This document shows positions 1 through 10,345 of a DNA stretch of 64,000 bases, piece after piece. Position 1 is the stretch's first letter. Every line of letters starts with the position of its first letter. The DNA comes from Petasospora fabianii (taxonomy: Eukaryota > Ascomycota > Saccharomycetes > Phaffomycetales > Wickerhamomycetaceae). The notes beneath the pieces were generated by a model that worked only from the letters and a program-made list of their open reading frames with translations, searched no databases and had not been told where the DNA came from. The DNA lies in the NCBI GenBank assembly GCA_022641835.1, contig CP048715.1, forward strand, positions 3,038,001 to 3,102,000, written 5' to 3'. Both the position numbers and the translations under genes were made by a program.

Positions 1-139
1 GCCTGAGGATCTCCCACCAAACACACAGTCTATCCAAGAGGTTTACGAATCACACATTGCAGATGATATTGTGTGGGATATAATTGATGAGATTGAAGCT
101 GAATCCATTTCCGATCCGACTTTTGAAAGTTTTATTTGA
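1..139 (+). CDS. 3' end of an unrecognised protein (partial)
   Basis: The frame that begins at base 2 is open for 45 codons to the TGA at 137-139, so this looks like the C-terminus of a gene starting outside the window. The visible tail is acidic and rich in isoleucine (it contains VWDIIDEIEAESISD). I do not recognise the family. The next gene starts 236 bases further on in the same direction. Confidence 0.5.
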   Translation, partial: PEDLPPNTQSIQEVYESHIADDIVWDIIDEIEAESISDPTFESFI

Positions 140-375
140 TATTTATGATAATGGATCACTAGACTATGGCTTATATAGAACACTAATATCAACTTTCTTA
201 GTCTCTTGTTCTCTCTTGTAGATACATCTCATAGAGATCTCATTGGAAGCTGGTTTGTTGCCTTACGCGCGAATTTGTCACGAGATGAAAACAAAGGAGT
301 ACGCGTTGAAACCATACGCGTTAGGCCTACATCTTTATACAAAAGGCATAATCATTGGAGCAGTAAATTGTCCAG

Positions 376-1446
376 ATGTCAAAATATCAAGATCTGGAGG
401 GTATTGTAAGTTTATGTTGTTTCCAATGGTGTTATTACAAATCTAACATTATACAGGATCTTGAAGAACCCGAAGTGTATGAAACTTCTGACACTGAGGA
501 GACATGGCATGTTGAACAAGAGGCACCAAAGAGACGAGATTCGATATCAGAGGAGGCGTTCGATACGGGGAAGAGCATTGCAAGATTTGAAAGAGAGAAA
601 GTGTGGCTTGATCCTCATGTAACTGATTTCTCTGATCGAGTTGATCGAGTTGCTGGGTATGAGACTGCTAGTGATAAGGAGACGATGCAAAACATGATGA
701 TGAGGCTACGATCTGAATTGAGTCAATTGGAAGATTTGGTTGAAAGTGAAGGAACATTGGATCAAGAGAAAGAACTTAAGGCTTTACAGGAGACTCTATC
801 ACGGATCAATCTCAAGACAAAGGATAAGAAGCTTATATCACCTGAGATAATGACAGGAATTCCATCGATTGATACATCTGCTTCAACATCACAACTTAAT
901 CAGAGTATTGTTACTAATCCCGAGGAAGTTATTATTCTTGATAAACGACTTACAAGATTAGAGAAGTTACTTGGAACAGATTTTGCTATGGATAAATCAC
1001 TTCAATCTATAGTGAATGATCTTTTCCGTAAATTCAAGCTATTGTCTAATGACACAGATCAATTGGGATATATTAGTCGGGCTATTGATGAAGTCAATAC
1101 CAAATTTGAAAAATCTATCGCTATGAGACGTGCTGTTAATATAGAGGCAGATGTACCTGAAGAGACACAAGTACATGAGGTTTACACAGTTTTCCAAAAG
1201 ACGAGGCAAGTACAAGACGATTTACCATTTATAATTAAGAGACTTGAGACACTAGCTGACTTGCATACACGAGTTGCTACATCTGTGGTATCTGTTGAAT
1301 CATTGGAAGAACAGATTGATACTTTAAGTAAAGATGTTGATGCATGGGAAACATCACTTGGTAAATTGGAGACGAAGTTAGAGGAGATGAATAATGCATT
1401 TGAAGAGAACAAAAAACAAATCATGGACAAAATTGAAACTAATTAG
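376..1446 (+). CDS. Dynamitin (dynactin p50 subunit), one intron
   Basis: Dynactin p50 links the shoulder of the dynactin complex to the Arp1 filament, needed for dynein-driven nuclear movement. CDS is join(376..405,457..1446), 339 aa. Exon 1 encodes MSKYQDLEGI and exon 2 resumes with DLEEPEVYETSD; together they match the conserved start of dynamitins (KYADLPGI followed by a short gap and PDVYETSD). The rest is acidic and strongly heptad-like (coiled coil, roughly residues 90-335), as in the family. The intron has a multiple-of-three length and no stop, so an unspliced reading also stays open, but it would insert a Cys/Phe-rich stretch into the conserved motif. Saccharomyces Jnm1 is very divergent; this one is closer to the filamentous-fungal form. 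Family call is confident from the N-terminus. Confidence 0.85.
   Translation: MSKYQDLEGIVSLCCFQWCYYKSNIIQDLEEPEVYETSDTEETWHVEQEAPKRRDSISEEAFDTGKSIARFEREKVWLDPHVTDFSDRVDRVAGYETASDKETMQNMMMRLRSELSQLEDLVESEGTLDQEKELKALQETLSRINLKTKDKKLISPEIMTGIPSIDTSASTSQLNQSIVTNPEEVIILDKRLTRLEKLLGTDFAMDKSLQSIVNDLFRKFKLLSNDTDQLGYISRAIDEVNTKFEKSIAMRRAVNIEADVPEETQVHEVYTVFQKTRQVQDDLPFIIKRLETLADLHTRVATSVVSVESLEEQIDTLSKDVDAWETSLGKLETKLEEMNNAFEENKKQIMDKIETN
406..456 (+). other. Spliceosomal intron of the dynamitin gene
   Basis: A 51-base intron: donor GTAAGT at 406-411, branch-like CTAAC at 443-447, acceptor ATACAG ending at 456. Removal restores the family motif across the junction. Length 51 is 17 codons without an in-frame stop, so gene finders may read through it. 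Confidence 0.8.
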
Positions 1447-2391
1447 GGGTTAACCTTACTATAATGTGTCATGTCTATGAATCATATGTAGTATAATATG
1501 TAGTATAGCTTAGTATAGCTTATGTAAGCGAGGTGTACACCCAGACATACGCGGCATTACACGGCAATCGCGAACACCATAATAAAAAAAAAAATCCCCT
1601 TGAGTAACCGAACTCCTTATAAACCTTTAGCATAAGAACAATGAAGCAGCTCTCGAGACAAAAAGGACACCGAGAAAGTGTCAACCCCTGCCTAGCCGTT
1701 ATAAGAACCTGGGGTAATCGCTGTACATCTATATATCAACATACATAAACACATACATATACCTATTACTATTACCCTTCGGGTTAAACACCCCCGCCAA
1801 TACACCCTTTGCCACCGTCGGCAAACTTTCCCTTTTATCTATCAGCAACTTAACACTAACCAATCACGTGTCAGTTACGCTCTCACCTGCCTCACGCGTC
1901 CATCGCCAAAACCGGGCCGGACAATTTTTTCTTCAACCCCGCGTCTCTCTTCTCTCAGCCTTTCCGTATTCCGTCTTCCGCCATAAAGTGTCACATTGCA
2001 TATCACTTAGAGTCATCAGACACCTACAGGTGTAGATCGTAGTGTGGCTTAAGTGATAAGATATATCTATATACCTATACCTGTAATACCTATCGTAGCT
2101 TATGTATAACCTATTCTTTTGAGTTAGACTCTGATCCGACCCGAGTTCTCCGTATACACTACAACACTCGCAGATAGCCGACATCTCGACCATTTACAAT
2201 TACAGTCACTACTCCGCTGACCCTTGTTGCGTCACGACGCAACTGTGAGTCTTTCCTTCCCCGGTCTTGGAAAAAAAAACTCCTCTCCCCACCGGAGAAA
2301 AAACTTATATATACCTAATCCCGTTTTTTTTCATCTGACTACAGTCTTTTAGTACATACACTTGACCCAAGACATATACACTTGTTCAACA
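1447..2391. promoter_or_regulatory. Intergenic region and promoter of the permease gene
   Basis: No credible gene. It holds the end of the dynamitin transcript and the promoter of the downstream permease. A CACGTG E-box lies at about 1865-1870, and an AT-rich TATATATA-type element sits near 2305, some 80 bases before the ATG at 2392. Confidence 0.5.
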
Positions 2392-3960
2392 ATGTCTGAA
2401 AAGGCCCAAGAAACTTATCAACGCTCCTCTTCAGAGCTTGAAGAGGTGAGCTTATCAAACCAAATGGACCCAGAAAAATCAGGAACTCCAATCAGTCAAC
2501 AAAATACTGATGAAGCATTCCCAACTGATGAAGAATTAAAAGAGAGAACAGCTGCTCTCGCTGCAGAACTTAACATTAATCAAACAAAATTAATGTGGAA
2601 AATTGATTTATGTGTTGTTCCAGCATTTGTTGTTCTTTATTTCCTAGCTTTCCTTGATAGAATTAACATTTCTAATGCTAAGGTTTACGGTATGGCTGAA
2701 GATCTTAACTTGGTTGGTAATCAATTCAACATTGCACTTACCGTCTTCTTTGTTCCATACATCTTCTTTGAAGTTGCATCAAATTACTTTATGAAGAAAG
2801 TTCCACCACACATTTGGCTTTCAGCTTGTATCCTTGCTTTTGGTGCAATCACTTTGGGTCTCGGTTACGTTAAGAACTTTTCAGGTCTCGTTGCTTGTAG
2901 ATTCTTCCTTGGTATGATGGAATCTGCAACTTTCCCAGGTATCTTTTACGTCTTGTCCACTTACTACACCAAATCGGAATCTCAACAACGGTTTTCTGCA
3001 TTCTTTTCATGTACATGTCTTGCAGGTGCCTCTGGTGGTGCTATGGCTTACAGAATTCATGATCTTGATGGTGTTCATGGTCTTGCTTCATGGCAATGGA
3101 TCTTTATCATTGAAGGTGCATTCACTATGGGTCTTGCATTCGTCTTATATTTCATCATCCCAGATTTCCCAGAGAGTGCTCGGTTCCTTAATGATAACGA
3201 AAGAGACTTCTTAAAGAGAAAACTTGAACTCAACTCTGTCTCTTCTGGATTTGAAACTAAGTATAATTGGAGAGACGTTGCATATGCTTTCTTCCATGAT
3301 CCATTGTTTATCATCACGGCCTTTTGTTATTTCTGTCTCATTGTCCCATCTTATGGTTACGCATACTTTGCTCCAACCATCATTAACCAAATGGGTTACA
3401 CAGCTGTTGCTGCTAACCAACATTCGGTTTATCCATGGCTCTTAGCCTTTGGTGTTTCAAACATTGTTGCCTTCTTCTCTGATCGTACCAAGATTCGTCT
3501 TCCTTACGCAATTGTCTGTTCAGCCGTTGCAGTTGTTGGTCTTTCTTTGGTCTTGGGTCTCACTGATAATCCACAGGGCCGTTACGCAGGTTGTTTCCTT
3601 ACCGCTGCTGGTCTTTATACAGCTATGCCACAACTTGTTTGTCTCACATCTTTAAACTTTGGTGGTCATTTAAGAAAATCTCTTGGTACTGCATTCCAAG
3701 TTGGTTTCGGTAATATTGGTGGTATCATTGCCACATTTATCTTCTTAGCTCCTGATGCTCCAGTTTATAAGAAAGGTCTTGGTATCTCCATCGCATTTGG
3801 TGCTTTGTCCATCATTGTCTTCTTCGGTCTTTGGGCTCTTTTGATTTACAGAAATAACAAGAAATTAACTACAGAGTACAGAGAAAAATTCTTTGCTCAA
3901 AGTGAAAAGGATATCACTCTTCAAGGTGATAAGCATCCATCTTTCAAGTATATGTATTGA
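2392..3960 (+). CDS. MFS permease, allantoate/nicotinate (Dal5/Tna1) family
   Basis: A 522-residue plasma-membrane proton symporter of the anion:cation symporter branch of the major facilitator superfamily, whose fungal members carry carboxylates such as allantoate, nicotinate, biotin or pantothenate. The family signature YFLAFLDRINISNA (TM1 and first loop) is present near residue 80, followed by about 12 hydrophobic segments; the second-half hallmark FFSDRTKIR follows TM8. The N-terminal ~65 residues are hydrophilic and acidic, typical cytosolic tail. The start is the ATG at 2392; upstream in-frame codons begin only with TTG. The substrate cannot be told from sequence; Tna1-like nicotinate transport is the nearest guess. 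Strong codon bias suggests good expression. Confidence 0.85.
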   Translation: MSEKAQETYQRSSSELEEVSLSNQMDPEKSGTPISQQNTDEAFPTDEELKERTAALAAELNINQTKLMWKIDLCVVPAFVVLYFLAFLDRINISNAKVYGMAEDLNLVGNQFNIALTVFFVPYIFFEVASNYFMKKVPPHIWLSACILAFGAITLGLGYVKNFSGLVACRFFLGMMESATFPGIFYVLSTYYTKSESQQRFSAFFSCTCLAGASGGAMAYRIHDLDGVHGLASWQWIFIIEGAFTMGLAFVLYFIIPDFPESARFLNDNERDFLKRKLELNSVSSGFETKYNWRDVAYAFFHDPLFIITAFCYFCLIVPSYGYAYFAPTIINQMGYTAVAANQHSVYPWLLAFGVSNIVAFFSDRTKIRLPYAIVCSAVAVVGLSLVLGLTDNPQGRYAGCFLTAAGLYTAMPQLVCLTSLNFGGHLRKSLGTAFQVGFGNIGGIIATFIFLAPDAPVYKKGLGISIAFGALSIIVFFGLWALLIYRNNKKLTTEYREKFFAQSEKDITLQGDKHPSFKYMY

Positions 3961-5153
3961 TGGAAATGAAAATAAAGAACTGTACCACGTACAGTTCCCT
4001 CTTGGTTTACTTGTCTGTTGTTGTTTTTTATCTTCTCCGTCTTGTTATCTACTCTCTACTACAATTTGTTATAACTGGTATATATCTAACCGGGAGTTGG
4101 TACCTGCTAAAAAAAAGAGTTGTTTATGATCTTTTGGTTTCACGTTAACGCAATTTTGTTTGATTGTCATGAAGGACACACATTGCATGACGATCCACTT
4201 TTAATTTGACTTATGGAATAGTCTAAATTTATGATTCAAATGTCTATATAGTGATTCTTTATGTAGAGGATATAGTGTATGCGTATGCGTATATACGTAT
4301 GAGTATAAGAAGGCAGGGCTCATAACTCATCACATCACAAACGTGTTCGCGAAAGTTTCGCGAAAGGAGGGAAAAGAGAGGGAAAGTGGTATGCGCACGC
4401 CCGCAGCCAATGAGCAACTCGGAAATTGGTCGGAGCCGTAAGCACCGGCATAAGAACAAGAGATACAAGTTCGTTAGCACCAAAAGAGCAAACGGGGGAG
4501 GAAATACCACAATATGACCTTTTTTTTTGAATAAATGAAAATATATAGTGAGAGTCACAAAGCTAATAGCATAGTCAATATCGGGTATGTTTCCCACTTT
4601 GGGAGATGCCCTAAGATTTGGACTAAGATTTAAGGTATACAAAATAAGAACAGAAGGCATAAACGAGACGAGTTCCGAGGGTAGACTACTTTTAAAAAAG
4701 ATATGTTGTTAACTACGGGAGGATGCATGTATCCGTGCGCCTTAGCCCCGGGATAAGTCTAGTGTAGTAACTACCTATGGGTACCCTCGGAAATGGGGGT
4801 GTTGGCCCTATGGCCCTTCCCCCCGGGCCAGAAGGCGCATCCGAACACGGGCAACATTGAATCGCCCCCAGGAATTTGCAACAATTTTGCCCTTTCTTTA
4901 TATTCTCCACAGACCCAAATAAATCATTGCCAACAAGCGACATTAAACTTCGTCTTTATCAAATATAGACGCTCTCTTAAGCTCGCAACTTTCATCTCTT
5001 TACCGTTGGAAAAGCCTTAGACCTTTCATCAACTGATAGTTGTTCTGCTCTTTCCTTCTCACCAAACCTCTTCAGAGACCTCCCATCATCTGAGACAAGC
5101 ACAAGCACAATAACCCTTTTTTTCTCTCTCGTCCATCCAATTTTCTTGTCATA
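3961..5153. promoter_or_regulatory. Intergenic region upstream of KGD2
   Basis: About 1.2 kb without a convincing gene. A 133-codon open frame on the minus strand (4259-4660) has no family features and looks like chance. A CCAAT sequence near 4407 could serve the HAP complex, which controls respiratory genes such as KGD2 in yeasts, but that is inference. A pyrimidine-rich tract precedes the KGD2 ATG. Confidence 0.4.
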
Positions 5154-6500
5154 ATGCTCGCTAGAAGTACCCGTGCCGTCACCGCTAGAAGAATCATTTC
5201 TTCTGGCCTCAAGTCCACCACCGTTGCCACCAGAGCACTCTCGTTCCAGCGTGCCTCCCCACTTCTTCAAGCTACAAAGACTAATGCCTCCCGTCTTAAC
5301 TCTTCCCCAATTGGTCGTGTCTCCTTTGTTAGATACAACTCCACTGTTCAGGTTCCAGATATGGCTGAGTCTCTCACTGAAGGTACTCTTCGTGAGTTCA
5401 ACGTGAAGGTTGGTGACTTTGTCCAGGCTGATCAGGTTGTTGCTACAATTGAAACTGACAAGATCGACGTTGAAGTCAATGCTCCATTCTCCGGTACCAT
5501 CACTGAGTTCCTTGCTAACCCAGAGGATACCGTTGAAGTTGGTCAAGATTTGTACAAGATCGAGGCTGGTGATGCCCCTGCAGGTGGTGATGCTCCTGCT
5601 GCTGCTAAGAAGGAGGAATCTACTCCAGCTAAGGAGGAAGCCCCAAAGAAAGAGGAGGCTCCAAAGAAGGAAGAGGAGGCTCCTAAGACCGAGACTGCTG
5701 CTCCAGCTCCAGCTCCAACTCCAAAGAAGGAAACTCCTCCACCACCTCCAAAGAAGGAAACTGCTCCTCCAAAGGATGATTCTCCATCTTTCACCTCTTT
5801 TGCTAGAACTGAAAACCGTGTCAAGATGAACCGTATGAGATTGAGAATCGCTGAGAGACTTAAAGAATCCCAGAACACCGCTGCCTCCCTTACAACTTTC
5901 AACGAGGTTGACATGTCTTCTTTGCTTGAATTGAGAAAGCTTTATAAGGATGAAATCATTAAGAAGAAAGACATCAAGTTTGGTTTCATGGGTCTCTTCT
6001 CCAAGGCCTCTTCTTTGGCCATGAAGGACATCCCAGCTATTAACGGTGCAATTGAAGGTGATCAGCTCGTTTACAGAGATTATGTTGATATCTCCGTTGC
6101 CGTTGCCACACCAAAGGGTCTTGTCACTCCAGTTGTTCGTAACGCTGAATCTCTCTCCGTCTTGGAAATTGAGAAGGAGATTGCCAACTTGGGTAAGAAA
6201 GCCCGTGATGGTAAGCTCACTTTGGAAGATATGGCTGGTGGTACTTTCACCATTTCTAACGGTGGTGTCTTTGGTTCCCTTTATGGTACTCCAATCATCA
6301 ACTTGCCACAGACTGCCGTTCTCGGTTTGCACGGTGTTAAGGAGAGACCAGTTACCGTCAATGGTCAGATTGTCTCTAGACCAATGATGTACATGGCCCT
6401 CACTTACGATCACAGAATGGTTGATGGTAGAGAGGCTGTTACTTTCTTGAAGACTGTTAAGGAGTTGATTGAGGACCCAAGAAAGATGCTCTTGTACTGA
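5154..6500 (+). CDS. KGD2: Dihydrolipoamide succinyltransferase, E2 of 2-oxoglutarate dehydrogenase
   Basis: Core subunit of the mitochondrial 2-oxoglutarate dehydrogenase complex (TCA cycle); transfers succinyl from lipoate to CoA. 448 aa. Residues 1-60 form an Arg/Ser-rich presequence without acidic residues. The lipoyl domain runs about 63-138 with the lipoylated Lys103 in [10 protein letters not shown] long Ala/Pro/Glu/Lys linker (about 140-205) follows; as usual for KGD2 there is no clear E1/E3-binding domain. The catalytic domain (about 215-448) ends with HRMVDG, giving the catalytic His420 and Asp424. Length matches Saccharomyces Kgd2 (463). Near-optimal codon use points to high expression. 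Confidence 0.96.
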   Translation: MLARSTRAVTARRIISSGLKSTTVATRALSFQRASPLLQATKTNASRLNSSPIGRVSFVRYNSTVQVPDMAESLTEGTLREFNVKVGDFVQADQVVATIETDKIDVEVNAPFSGTITEFLANPEDTVEVGQDLYKIEAGDAPAGGDAPAAAKKEESTPAKEEAPKKEEAPKKEEEAPKTETAAPAPAPTPKKETPPPPPKKETAPPKDDSPSFTSFARTENRVKMNRMRLRIAERLKESQNTAASLTTFNEVDMSSLLELRKLYKDEIIKKKDIKFGFMGLFSKASSLAMKDIPAINGAIEGDQLVYRDYVDISVAVATPKGLVTPVVRNAESLSVLEIEKEIANLGKKARDGKLTLEDMAGGTFTISNGGVFGSLYGTPIINLPQTAVLGLHGVKERPVTVNGQIVSRPMMYMALTYDHRMVDGREAVTFLKTVKELIEDPRKMLLY

Positions 6501-6864
6501 TTGCATTTCATTTTCTATCTTGAGATCTTCTTTATTGCATATTCAAACTCGTCTTGACTCCTTTTCCTACCCTTTCCCTCAACAGTACACTACTCTATCC
6601 CTCTTTTTGCTTATCTGCTTCCTCATGTCTTTGATTTTTCACACATGTTCCCCCCATCTTTTTCAAAGTAACCCGGGTAGATCTTCTAATCAACTAACTG
6701 CCCGACAAACACGCACCATATTGTTTTATTTATTGACAGCTTATAAAGAGTTGTTCATATGTTCATCTGACATCTGTATATTGATGAATATTAACACAGA
6801 TTTATTAGAAAAGTAATCAGTGTAGTAGTTTATATGCAAGATGTTGTTTCATGACTATACAAGT
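6501..6864. other. Convergent 3' region between KGD2 and the choline kinase gene
   Basis: 364 bases between two stop codons facing each other; AT-rich, presumably the two terminators. No gene seen. Confidence 0.5.
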
Positions 6865-8637
6865 TCATTTTTTGTTCTCTTCAAAGAAAGAAGTTGGTAA
6901 CAATTTGACCAATTTAGCATCATGTAACTCCTCCTTCTTTACCAAACCGATCTGAAGCATATCACCCCAGAAACAAGCAAATTTGTCTCTAGCATACTTT
7001 AAATATTCAAAAGTATCAACACCACTCATTTCCTCAGCATCATCATCATCGTCATCAACAATAGCAACTTCTCCTTCGTCGTCATCATCATCACCAATGA
7101 CAATCTTATATTTTTCACCATTTGGACCCATCTCAATGATATCAGAGTGATCTTTCTCCTTATCACCATTTTGTAAAATGGCCCAAATACCCCAAAACAC
7201 AGAGACAGTTGGTCTCCAAAGGACACATTCGTTATATAAGATTTGTGCCTCTTTTTCCAATTTACTAATATCTGTTTCTGTGTTATTGAAGAGGATATAT
7301 GAGTAAATCAAGTTGAATTGTTGATCTAATGTTGGGAAATCAGATTCAGTGACAGCGTAGGTATCAGTTGGATGATGATAGTTATGCATCCATTCAGAGA
7401 AATGATTAGCAATTTCAAAAGCTGGTGGGTTTGCACCACTATATTCAAAATCAATGACAACGAGATTTTGATCTTGACGTTTTTCCATAACGGATGGTTT
7501 GATCTCATTCAGATTCTCAAGGGAAAGATTAGAGAAGGAAGTGTTAAGTGAAGAACTTTGTGATTTGTTGCTCTCGTCATTAGTTGTAGTTTCAGTGAGG
7601 GTGTTCAATGGTTTTGGACGATGAGGGGATGTAAAGAGAAGATTTCCATATTGTGTATCGTTATGACAAAAGACAACGGTATCATTGATGTCTTTATGAC
7701 GCTTATATAGCCATGTCTTGTAACGATTGACGACATCTTCAAATAATTCAAAGCTACCATTCATAATTTCTGTTTCAGTTGGATCCAAGTTAGTATTTTT
7801 GATGATCTTTTTAGCTGCTGGTAACCATTTAGCTATATTCTTCCAAGCAGATGGTCCCTCTGCTTTCTCTGCCTTGGTTAATTTGATACCTGAATGAAGT
7901 TCTTTCATTCTTCTTGCGATTCTGGCACTGGTTTTCTTATCTCTTATATCGTCTCTAGTCAAAGTGATTGCATTATCCAAGAATTGTTCAATACGACCAT
8001 TAGTGAAGCATCCAAAGAGTTTTGGACCAATGTTTTGACGAGAGAGTCTGACAAGGATCTTCAATTCATAGTCTCTATCAATGATAGATTCAACATTTGG
8101 ACCATATACCCTAAGAAGTAAAGTTGGGAAATGATGATGATGAAGATCCAAGTTCTTAAGAATCACCACAGAGGGAGCATCAACTTTATAGATTGCGTTT
8201 GTAAGGGCACCGGACATTCTAGAAACATGAATGTCTTGAGCAACATGTTGTGGTAATCTATGCCATTTAGAGATATGCAATTGATGAATGACAGAGAGTA
8301 AGTCCTGTTTAAAATACTCAACTGGGAGTGTATGATCCAATGTAGCATTGACAGCTGGGATCTCAATGGTATCCTCCTCGGAGGCAAGGCCCACGCCTTG
8401 CGCCGATGGAGGCAGTGCAAAATCTTCAATATCATTCTTTACGGTGATGACAGATTTAGATGAACCCTTACGACTCCCCAATGATGGTCTCTTAGAGTTA
8501 CTGGCCATACGATTCTGTGAATGGGAGCGAGACGAAGACCGAGGGCGAAGCGATGGTGACATGCCAACGAGCACTGGCGACAACCCCGGTGAAGGTGGGA
8601 TCGAACGACGACGTGATCTTCTAGAGCGTTCTGGCAT
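6865..8637 (-). CDS. CKI1: Choline/ethanolamine kinase
   Basis: First step of the Kennedy (CDP-choline or CDP-ethanolamine) pathway: ATP-dependent phosphorylation of choline or ethanolamine in the cytosol. 590 aa. Residues 1-65 are Ser/Arg-rich and look disordered, a likely phosphorylated tail as in yeast Cki1. The kinase fold begins about residue 110; Brenner's motif is FCHNDTQYGNLL (His325-Asn-Asp327) and the choline-kinase motif IDFEYSGANPPAFEIANHFSEW begins at about 395. Two runs of aspartate (about residues 505-540) form an acidic insert near the C-terminus that is not part of the catalytic core. Whether choline or ethanolamine is preferred cannot be decided here. The start is the first ATG of the frame. 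Confidence 0.92.
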   Translation of the reverse strand: MPERSRRSRRRSIPPSPGLSPVLVGMSPSLRPRSSSRSHSQNRMASNSKRPSLGSRKGSSKSVITVKNDIEDFALPPSAQGVGLASEEDTIEIPAVNATLDHTLPVEYFKQDLLSVIHQLHISKWHRLPQHVAQDIHVSRMSGALTNAIYKVDAPSVVILKNLDLHHHHFPTLLLRVYGPNVESIIDRDYELKILVRLSRQNIGPKLFGCFTNGRIEQFLDNAITLTRDDIRDKKTSARIARRMKELHSGIKLTKAEKAEGPSAWKNIAKWLPAAKKIIKNTNLDPTETEIMNGSFELFEDVVNRYKTWLYKRHKDINDTVVFCHNDTQYGNLLFTSPHRPKPLNTLTETTTNDESNKSQSSSLNTSFSNLSLENLNEIKPSVMEKRQDQNLVVIDFEYSGANPPAFEIANHFSEWMHNYHHPTDTYAVTESDFPTLDQQFNLIYSYILFNNTETDISKLEKEAQILYNECVLWRPTVSVFWGIWAILQNGDKEKDHSDIIEMGPNGEKYKIVIGDDDDDEGEVAIVDDDDDDAEEMSGVDTFEYLKYARDKFACFWGDMLQIGLVKKEELHDAKLVKLLPTSFFEENKK

Positions 8638-9120
8638 GGTTCTATTAGTTCTTGATGGGTGTTAGGATTTGTGTATGTGTGTGTGAGAGTGTGTGACTTC
8701 AACAAGGAAGTGGTGTATGTATATGATAATGGAACAGTTTGCTCTACTTGGCTGCTCGACTGCTCCACTGCCACTGCCGCGCTGACTTTGTTCGTTTGGT
8801 TTTTGATCAGATCTGGGGCACAACACAGAGTGCCCGTACCAACAACAACAATTTTTTGGCATGTGATTTTTTTTTTTTTTAATGGAAAAAATGACCAAAC
8901 TGAACATCCGGACATTACAATGTGTCTCTCTCTCTCTCTTTGGCGGCGGTTATTTTAATATCCGAAGATAAGGCGCGGGGGTTTTTTGTATAAGGGAGCG
9001 CGGTTGTGCCCCTTCCCTGGAATTCATTTATTACTGTAGATGTCACCATTGAGTCAATTTGTCACATAGGTTGGCTATTGAAAGAGGCTAAACTACTTAT
9101 TAGATCTTGTTTACACTAAC
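8638..9120. promoter_or_regulatory. Divergent promoter between choline kinase and the MOSC gene
   Basis: 483 bases. It holds GT-rich stretches just upstream of the choline kinase ATG (8671-8695), a T run at 8868-8880 and a CT run at 8930-8940. No gene seen. Confidence 0.45.
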
Positions 9121-10251
9121 ATGATCACATTCATTGCATTGGTGGTAATTCTTCTTGGATCGTTTGTGTTCCTACCACAAGTTTCTGAAGCTGTTGGTGT
9201 CACCGTTGGAGATCCTACCGGTGTTGGTCAAGTGCTTCGTTTCTTACTCAATGTCCGTTATAAACTTATCGCCCTCGCTCATTTCAACAAACCACAATTT
9301 ACCGGTAGAGTCGATCAAATCTTTGTTCATCCTCTCAAGTCCGGAGGCTATATCAGTGTTAAAGAGTGGCCAGTTGATCACCAGGGTTTTAAGTATGATA
9401 GACAATTCATGGCTGCTTATTGGGATGATAAGATTAAGGCATTCCAAGCATACACCTTGAGAAATGCTCCACGTTTAGCTCTTGTCAAACTAACATACCT
9501 TGAAGATCAACACTGTTTCAAGTTCACTTATCCACTTCTTAATAGTGAAGAATTTGAGTCATTTACACTTCCATGTGAAGTATCTGACGAGTACATCAAG
9601 ACCCATTCAGATGGTATAACAGAGTCCACTACTAATCTATGGGGTGTTCAATTTGAATCCATCTCAATTGGGAAAGCCCTCCCACAATCATTCCGTGATT
9701 CAATGAACTTCAATAGACCAAACACTACACTTCTCTATACCCCATCTGGAAAGAGATGTCTCACTGGATCCCCTCCAGAACTTCCACAACTTAGAAAGAC
9801 AAACTTCCAAGATTATTACCCACTAATGATCATGTCACAGGATGAAATTGATGAAGTTAACGCTCGTATGAAAGCTAAGGGTTCTAATCGTCATGTTACA
9901 GCTTCAAATTTTAGACCAAATATCGTGGTTAAAGGTTTAGGTAAATCCATTGATGATATGTTTAAATTCCGTATTAGAGATCCAATGACTAATTCTACTC
10001 ATTATTGGAAAACTGCTCAAAAATGTCCAAGATGTTCAATTCCAAACGTTGATATGAACACGGGTACTTTTGATAAGACTAATACCGTTTCAAAGACTCT
10101 TGGTGAATATAGAAAGATTGATGCAGGTGATACTAAAGCTCACTTCTTGGGTCTTTACTGTGTTCATATCGGTGAAGACTATATCGTTAAAGTTGGTGAT
10201 TACTTGGACGTTATGGAAGAGAAAGTTATCCCATATATGGGTTTGCACTGA
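9121..10251 (+). CDS. MOSC-domain protein, mARC-like molybdenum enzyme
   Basis: 376 aa. Residues 1-25 form a hydrophobic N-terminal anchor, as in the outer-mitochondrial-membrane mARC proteins. A MOSC N-terminal beta-barrel domain (about 55-175) is followed by the MOSC domain (about 200-370). The stretch KCPRCSIPNVDMNTG aligns with the mARC/MOSC motif in which a Cys ligates molybdenum; Cys305 is the likely ligand. mARC enzymes reduce N-hydroxylated compounds with electrons from cytochrome b5. What is inferred: that the yeast makes molybdenum cofactor, which many yeasts, including Saccharomyces, do not. It could instead be a MOSC protein with another sulfur-carrier role. Confidence 0.85.
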   Translation: MITFIALVVILLGSFVFLPQVSEAVGVTVGDPTGVGQVLRFLLNVRYKLIALAHFNKPQFTGRVDQIFVHPLKSGGYISVKEWPVDHQGFKYDRQFMAAYWDDKIKAFQAYTLRNAPRLALVKLTYLEDQHCFKFTYPLLNSEEFESFTLPCEVSDEYIKTHSDGITESTTNLWGVQFESISIGKALPQSFRDSMNFNRPNTTLLYTPSGKRCLTGSPPELPQLRKTNFQDYYPLMIMSQDEIDEVNARMKAKGSNRHVTASNFRPNIVVKGLGKSIDDMFKFRIRDPMTNSTHYWKTAQKCPRCSIPNVDMNTGTFDKTNTVSKTLGEYRKIDAGDTKAHFLGLYCVHIGEDYIVKVGDYLDVMEEKVIPYMGLH

Positions 10252-10345
10252 GGCTTTCTGTGTACTCTTTTATTGTCTATCTGTTCAGTTGTAAAAGTCT
10301 ACCAGATTCTTCAATTTATGATTTATATATAGACGTAATCTTTAA

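Noticed and set aside
4259-4660. 133-codon minus-strand open frame
   Set aside because: No domain, ordinary intergenic composition and no conserved motif; lies in the KGD2 upstream region.
4992-6506. 504-codon minus-strand frame opposite KGD2
   Set aside because: Ser/Leu/Trp-rich shadow of the KGD2 codons with no family features.
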